NCBI RefSeq assembly: GCF_003665065.1
Contig: NZ_RCHR01000006.1
Location: 117,069-181,068, forward strand
Source of the DNA: Oceanobacillus piezotolerans
GTDB lineage: Bacteria; Bacillota; Bacilli; Bacillales; Amphibacillaceae
Direction of reading: 5' to 3'
DNA length: 64,000 nt
Shown in pieces: positions 59,956 to 64,000 of this stretch (within the stretch, counting starts at the first letter, position 1; each line of letters starts with the position of its first letter). Below the pieces are notes generated by a model that worked only from the letters and a program-made list of their open reading frames with translations, was not told the DNA's origin and ran no database searches. The translations under genes and the position numbers were made by a program.

Positions 59956-61449
59956 TTATACTAATTCTACATCACTAGCTGCTGCTTCTACTTCACTTAG
60001 TGAAACACCTAATGCTTTCGCAATGCCTTCACCATAAGCAGGATCTGCTTTATAGCAATTGTTAGTATGACGTAAACGAACTTCTTTATTCGTCCCTTCC
60101 ATAGCGCGAGCAGTGTTTTCGAATAGGCGTTGTTTTTCTTCTTCCGTTAGGAGGTTGAATAACTTACCAGGCTGTTCATAGTAGTTATCATCATAACCGC
60201 GGTAATCATAGTAATCTGCACCGCCATCTAATGCAAGTGATGGTTCTTGGTGTTCCTTGCTATCTTCCCATTCGCCATAGCTATTTGGGCTATAAGAAAC
60301 TTGACCACCTTGGAAAGGATGAATTCTCATTGCACCATCTCTATGATATGGATGGAAGTTTTTCACGTTTTTAGGGAAGTTAACAGGAATTTGCCAATGG
60401 TTAACACCTAAACGGTAGCGTTGAGCATCTCCATAAGAGAATAGACGTCCTTGTAACATTCTATCTGGTGAGAATCCAATACCAGGAACGATATTAGTTG
60501 GAGCGAATGCTGCTTGCTCTACTTCTTCAAAATAGTTTTCTGGGTTACGGTTAAGTTCAACTTCTCCAACTTCGATAAGTGGATAGTCTCCTTTATACCA
60601 TACTTTTGTTAGATCGAATGGATCGTCTTTGCTGTTTCTAGCTTGTTCATCTGTCATTACTTGGATGTACAGTTTCCATTTAGGGAAGTTTCCTTCCTCG
60701 ATAGCAGTGTAAAGATCAAGTTGGTGACTTTCACGGTCTTTACCTACAATTGCTTCTGCTTCTTGGTCTGTTAAATTCTTGATTCCTTGTTGTGTACGGA
60801 AGTGGAATTTTACCCATACACGTTCATTGTCAGCATTAATCAAGCTATAAGTATGACTTCCAAACATATGCATGTGACGATAGCTTGCTGGAATACCACG
60901 ATCACTCATAACAACTGTAACTTGGTGAAGTGCTTCAGGTAGGCTAGTCCAGAAATCCCAGTTTGCTTGTGGGTTATGCAAGTTTGTTTTAGGATCACGT
61001 TTAACAACGTGGTTTAAGTCAGGGAAACGCTTAGGATCTCTAAAGAAGAATACAGGTGTATTGTTCCCAACTAAATCCCAGTTCCCTTCTTCTGTATAGA
61101 ACTTCATCGCTGTACCACGGATATCACGTTCTGCATCAGCAGCACCACGTTCACCTGCTACAGTTGAGAAGCGGACAAACATATCTGTTTTCTTTCCAAC
61201 TTCTGAGAAGATTTTTGCTTTTGTATATTTAGTAATGTCGTTTGTTACAGTAAATGTTCCGTATGCACCAGAACCCTTAGCGTGCATACGACGCTCAGGA
61301 ATTACTTCGCGGTCGAAGTGTGCCAATTTTTCTAAGAACCAGTAGTCCTCCATTAATAATGGACCGCGTTTTCCAGCAGTTTTTACATCATCATCATTTG
61401 CTACTGGAGCACCGAATGCGGTAGTCATTTTCTTTTTATTTTCGCTCAT
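59956..61449 (-). CDS. katA: Catalase (clade 3 small-subunit haem catalase)
   Basis: 497-aa cytoplasmic haem enzyme that splits hydrogen peroxide. Catalytic His56 ([13 protein letters not shown]) and Asn129 ([13 protein letters not shown]). The proximal tyrosine motif is [14 protein letters not shown]. The usual small-subunit length lacks the C-terminal flavodoxin-like domain. AGGAGGTTATTTGTAA precedes the ATG. The promoter region carries a PerR-like box, so peroxide induction is expected. Confidence 0.95.
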   Translation of the reverse strand: MSENKKKMTTAFGAPVANDDDVKTAGKRGPLLMEDYWFLEKLAHFDREVIPERRMHAKGSGAYGTFTVTNDITKYTKAKIFSEVGKKTDMFVRFSTVAGERGAADAERDIRGTAMKFYTEEGNWDLVGNNTPVFFFRDPKRFPDLNHVVKRDPKTNLHNPQANWDFWTSLPEALHQVTVVMSDRGIPASYRHMHMFGSHTYSLINADNERVWVKFHFRTQQGIKNLTDQEAEAIVGKDRESHQLDLYTAIEEGNFPKWKLYIQVMTDEQARNSKDDPFDLTKVWYKGDYPLIEVGEVELNRNPENYFEEVEQAAFAPTNIVPGIGFSPDRMLQGRLFSYGDAQRYRLGVNHWQIPVNFPKNVKNFHPYHRDGAMRIHPFQGGQVSYSPNSYGEWEDSKEHQEPSLALDGGADYYDYRGYDDNYYEQPGKLFNLLTEEEKQRLFENTARAMEGTNKEVRLRHTNNCYKADPAYGEGIAKALGVSLSEVEAAASDVELV

Positions 61450-61475
61450 TTTACAAATAACCTCCTGTTTCTTAA

Positions 61476-61516
61476 ATGTAATTATTATAATACCATAGTA
61501 ATTTTTTAATTACTAT
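61476..61516 (-). promoter_or_regulatory. katA promoter with PerR box and adjacent dyad
   Basis: Minus-strand TTATAATAATTACAT (61490-61476) matches 13 of 15 positions of the PerR box TTATAATNATTATAA and contains the likely -10. Just upstream, ATAGTAATT and AATTACTAT (61495-61503, 61508-61516) form a perfect dyad around TTTT, perhaps a second operator. Confidence 0.68.
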
Positions 61517-61875
61517 TGATATATATACGTGAATTGCCAGTCTTGAGAGATAGATAGACTTTACTCCAAACCCTTTCAGTCCTGGTTTCATTGCTGTTTT
61601 TCTGCTTATGTATTTTAGGCAGAGTAATGAACTCTTTCTCATTTACTTTTTAGAATTGAGAAATGAGTAGGTAGGTCTTTTTTAAATTTATTCAAGATAT
61701 AAAAAAAGGAATTTATTCCTATAATTATTATATCGAACCGTAAATAAAAATCAATGTTTAATTACAATAATTTTAAATAACGATAATTGAGACTAGATAG
61801 GATGTGTCTGCGGTTGTATAATAGAATATATACTTATAGATAAGCTGAGAAATATTAATAAGGATGTTTTCGCAA
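61517..61875 (+). other. AT-rich region between katA and the SprT-like gene
   Basis: No gene is seen. CTATAATTATTATAT at 61719-61733 matches 13 of 15 positions of the PerR box, but such matches arise easily in AT-rich DNA. TATAAT at 61817-61822 is the likely -10 of the SprT-like gene. Confidence 0.4.
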
Positions 61876-62334
61876 ATGGATCCAATAAATGAGAAAATGC
61901 TTTATGAGCTGGTTAATAAATTATCATTACAATATTTCCATAAACCATTTATGGATGTGGTGAAGTTTAATAGTAGACTTAGGACAACTGGCGGGAGATA
62001 TATACCTGGTAAGAGAACAATAGAATTAAACCCTAAATATGCTGTTGAGATGGATGGAGAAGAGTTCGTCGGAATTATAAAGCACGAACTTTGTCATTAC
62101 CACCTTCATATAGAAGGAAGGGGTTATCAGCATCGGGATGAGGACTTTAGAAGGTTGCTAAGAGAAACAGGTTCTCCTCGTTTTTGCAAGCCATTGCCAT
62201 CTCAGAGAAACGAATATAAATATGTATATTCTTGCCGCCGTTGTGCAACGAAATATAAAAGGAAAAGAAGAGTCGATACAAATAAATATAGATGCGGTAA
62301 ATGTAGAGGGAAATTGGTTTTACTTACAAAATAG
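61876..62334 (+). CDS. ydcK: SprT-like zinc metalloprotease-fold protein (YdcK)
   Basis: 152-aa cytoplasmic protein. The metalloprotease motif HELCHYHLH (HExxH) is near residue 73, preceded by FNSRLRTTGGRYIPGKRTIELN. A C-terminal zinc ribbon has CRRC and CGKC pairs. The family resembles eukaryotic Spartan protease, but its role in bacteria is unknown. ATG 61876 matches the start of homologues; ATG 61864 abuts the AGG of the possible ribosome site. It sits before the tRNA cluster, as in B. subtilis. Confidence 0.88.
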   Translation: MDPINEKMLYELVNKLSLQYFHKPFMDVVKFNSRLRTTGGRYIPGKRTIELNPKYAVEMDGEEFVGIIKHELCHYHLHIEGRGYQHRDEDFRRLLRETGSPRFCKPLPSQRNEYKYVYSCRRCATKYKRKRRVDTNKYRCGKCRGKLVLLTK

Positions 62335-62377
62335 CTTTTTGGCTCTCATAATTTATAAAACATATATAAAAAAGATA

Positions 62378-62490
62378 TTGACGAAATAATATCGCTCGTG
62401 GTAAATTAATTAAGCAATGAAATTGGTTGTCCATTGATAAGAAAAACTTCTTAAAAAAATGTTGACAACTTAAATCGAATGCTGTATAGT
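62378..62490 (+). promoter_or_regulatory. Tandem promoters of the tRNA cluster
   Basis: P2: TTGACA (62462-62467), 17 bp, TATAGT (62485-62490). P1: TTGACG (62378-62383), 18 bp, TAAATT (62402-62407). P2 would start the transcript near 62497, about 30 bp before tRNA-Asn. Confidence 0.75.
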
Positions 62491-62527
62491 AATATTCGTT
62501 GCCGTTATTTTAATTGCAACTTATTAT

Positions 62528-62602
62528 TCCACAGTAGCTCAGTGGTAGAGCAATCGGCTGTTAACCGATCGGTCGTAGGTTCGAATCCTACCTGTGGAGC
62601 CA
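62528..62602 (+). tRNA. tRNA-Asn (GTT)
   Basis: 75 nt with anticodon GTT in CTGTTAA, intact cloverleaf and encoded CCA. First gene of the cluster. Confidence 0.95.
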
Positions 62603-62605
62603 TAT

Positions 62606-62696
62606 GGAGAAGTACTCAAGTGGCTGAAGAGGCGCCCCTGCTAAGGGTGTAGGTCGTGTAAGCGGCGCGAGGGTTCAAATCCCTCCTTCTCCGCCA
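62606..62696 (+). tRNA. tRNA-Ser (GCT)
   Basis: 91 nt with a long variable arm, anticodon GCT and encoded CCA. Confidence 0.95.
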
Positions 62697-62705
62697 TTAT
62701 AAAAT

Positions 62706-62777
62706 GGCCCGTTGGTCAAGCGGTTAAGACACCGCCCTTTCACGGCGGTAACACGGGTTCGAATCCCGTACGGGTCA
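62706..62777 (+). tRNA. tRNA-Glu (TTC)
   Basis: 72 nt, anticodon TTC. The acceptor stem GGCCCGT/ACGGGTC ends with discriminator A; CCA is not encoded. Confidence 0.94.
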
Positions 62778-62798
62778 TCTTTTAAAATAAAATGTTTA

Positions 62799-62875
62799 GG
62801 TCCGGTAGTTCAGTTGGTTAGAATGCCTGCCTGTCACGCAGGAGGTCGCGGGTTCGAGTCCCGTCCGGACCGCCA
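62799..62875 (+). tRNA. tRNA-Asp (GTC)
   Basis: 77 nt, anticodon GTC, encoded CCA. Confidence 0.95.
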
Positions 62876-62880
62876 TTTGT

Positions 62881-62955
62881 TGGGCCATAGCCAAGCGGTA
62901 AGGCATCGGGTTTTGATCCCGTGTATCCTAGGTTCGAATCCTAGTGGCCCAGCCA
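62881..62955 (+). tRNA. tRNA-Gln (TTG)
   Basis: 75 nt, anticodon TTG in TTTTGAT, encoded CCA. Last tRNA before an internal terminator. Confidence 0.95.
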
Positions 62956-63011
62956 TTTTTATTTTAGTATCCAATCTTCTTAAGTGAGAATCTTAATATA
63001 GGGATTGAATT

Positions 63012-63038
63012 ATACTATTACAATAATAGTATTTTTTT
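63012..63038 (+). terminator. Terminator inside the tRNA cluster
   Basis: ATACTATTA / TAATAGTAT, 9-bp perfect stem with loop CAA, then seven T residues. It separates tRNA-Gln from tRNA-Lys. Confidence 0.8.
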
Positions 63039-63059
63039 ATGAAAAAGTATCATTATAAA

Positions 63060-63135
63060 GAGCCATTAGCTCAGTTGGTAGAGCATTTGACTTTTAATCA
63101 AAGGGTCGAAGGTTCGAATCCTTCATGGCTCACCA
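63060..63135 (+). tRNA. tRNA-Lys (TTT)
   Basis: 76 nt, anticodon TTT in CTTTTAA, encoded CCA. Confidence 0.95.
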
Positions 63136-63139
63136 TTAT

Positions 63140-63223
<84 letters not shown>

Positions 63224-63251
63224 CTAGGGTTTCCATATTAATTGTTTATAT

Positions 63252-63328
63252 GCGCCCGTAGCTCAATTGGATAGAGCGTTTGACTACGGATCAAGAGGTT
63301 AGGGGTTCGACTCCTCTCGGGCGCGCCA
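63252..63328 (+). tRNA. tRNA-Arg (ACG)
   Basis: 77 nt, anticodon ACG (first base normally deaminated to inosine), encoded CCA. Confidence 0.95.
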
Positions 63329-63333
63329 TATTA

Positions 63334-63410
63334 CGGGAAGTAGCTCAGCTTGGTAGAGCACTTGGTTTGGGACCAAGGGGTCGCAGGTTCAAATCCTGTC
63401 TTCCCGACCA
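63334..63410 (+). tRNA. tRNA-Pro (TGG)
   Basis: 77 nt, anticodon TGG, encoded CCA. It is a substrate of the ProRS encoded at 5.8 kb and a possible ligand of its T-box, whose CCU specifier would need wobble reading by this anticodon. Confidence 0.95.
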
Positions 63411-63426
63411 GCGTAAAAATTCATAT

Positions 63427-63500
63427 GCGGGTGTAGTTAAATGGTATAACCTCAGCCTTCCAAGCTGATGTCGTGGGTTCGATTCCCATCACCCGCTCCA
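63427..63500 (+). tRNA. tRNA-Gly (TCC)
   Basis: 74 nt, anticodon TCC, encoded CCA. Confidence 0.95.
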
Positions 63501-63510
63501 TTATTAAAAT

Positions 63511-63584
<74 letters not shown>

Positions 63585-63619
63585 CTCAATCAATTTTGTT
63601 AACTTCTTTTAAAAAGTTG

Positions 63620-63648
63620 TTGACATCCGATTGGGAAAATGATATATT
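63620..63648 (+). promoter_or_regulatory. rrn promoter
   Basis: TTGACA (63620-63625), 17 bp, TATATT (63643-63648). The leader that follows carries TGCTCTTTGAAAACTGAAC, the antitermination (boxA-like) element of Bacillus rrn leaders. Confidence 0.85.
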
Positions 63649-63808
63649 TATCTAGTCGCTTTTAAAGCGAAACTATTTGCTCTTTGAAAACTGAACAAAA
63701 CAACCAGTATGTTAGGACATGAAGAAAAACTCGTTTTTTCTTTTAAATAGAAGGTAACACTTCTAAAAGCTAAGACATGGAATTGATTGGTGTCAATTCT
63801 AACAAACT

Positions 63809-64000
63809 TTTTTGGAGAGTTTGATCTTGGCTCAGGACGAACGCTGGCGGCGTGCCTAATACATGCAAGTCGAGCGCATGAAACTTTTCTGACCCCTCCG
63901 GGGTGACGAAGAGTGGAATGAGCGGCGGACGGGTGAGTAACACGTGGGCAACCTGCCTGTAAGACTGGGATAACTCGCGGAAACGCGAGCTAATACCGGA
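63809..64000 (+). rRNA. 16S ribosomal RNA (5' part, runs off the window)
   Basis: It begins near TTTTTGGAGAGTTTGATC and continues with CTCAGGACGAACGCTGGCGG, ACGGGTGAGTAACACGTGGG and GCTAATACCGGA. About 190 nt are visible. The universal forward-primer region reads GATCTTGGCTCAG, with T in place of the usual C (GATCCTGG). V1 and V2 are of Oceanobacillus/Virgibacillus type, judged from memory. Confidence 0.95.

Overview
The window is chromosomal DNA of a low-GC, spore-forming member of the Bacillaceae. Gene content, codon use and the visible 5' end of the 16S rRNA gene suggest a relative of Oceanobacillus, Virgibacillus or Ornithinibacillus; this assignment is inference. From about 43 kb to the right end the order follows the Bacillus subtilis block cshA-ydbS-ydbT-ydcA-acpS-ydcC-ndoAI-ndoA-rsbRSTUVW-sigB-rsbX-tex-ydcK-tRNA cluster-rrn. 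Two differences stand out: an nnr gene is present between acpS and ydcC, and no alanine racemase gene lies between ydcC and ndoAI.

Layout. 0-2.7 kb: end of a peptide/nickel-type ABC importer operon with two permeases and a fused double ATPase. 2.7-5.3 kb: a PlsY-like protein, a DUF456 protein, pyridoxal kinase and a nicotinamidase-like hydrolase. 5.4-7.3 kb: a T-box riboswitch with a CCU specifier and a short, archaeal-type prolyl-tRNA synthetase. 7.3-7.5 kb: an 11-copy 21-bp minisatellite between two terminators. 7.6-12.1 kb: trhO behind an operator-like palindrome, a dead membrane-protein gene behind a perfect cre site, odhA, and a small relic of odhB. 12.4-15.8 kb: a cold-shock gene, a repeat element and small metabolic genes. 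15.9-21.4 kb: htrA divergent from a CssRS-type two-component system, then typA. 21.7-26.7 kb: trehalose operon (EIIABC, phosphotrehalase, TreR) with two TreR operators, split by an inverted-repeat element. 26.7-31.3 kb: small membrane proteins, a DDAH-family enzyme, a CapA lipoprotein, an autoregulated PadR pair and a thioredoxin-like protein. 31.6-38.3 kb: acetyltransferase, a YkoGH-like two-component system with a PepSY protein, 5'-nucleotidase, YppG and an esterase.

38.8-40.9 kb holds the most unusual cluster: a haem-oxygenase-like monooxygenase, a small helical protein, a B12-binding protein with the W-x9-EH photoreceptor motif, and a PAS-like/coiled-coil/STAS protein related to RsbR but lacking its phosphorylated threonines. 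About 12 kb downstream lies the complete stressosome and sigma-B operon (52.4-57.5 kb). I infer a split cobalamin light or redox sensor feeding the general stress pathway. SigB-like promoters precede rsbV, yppG and the thioredoxin-like gene. The right end has tex, catalase katA with PerR-like boxes, an SprT-like protein, eleven tRNA genes, an rrn promoter and the start of 16S rRNA.
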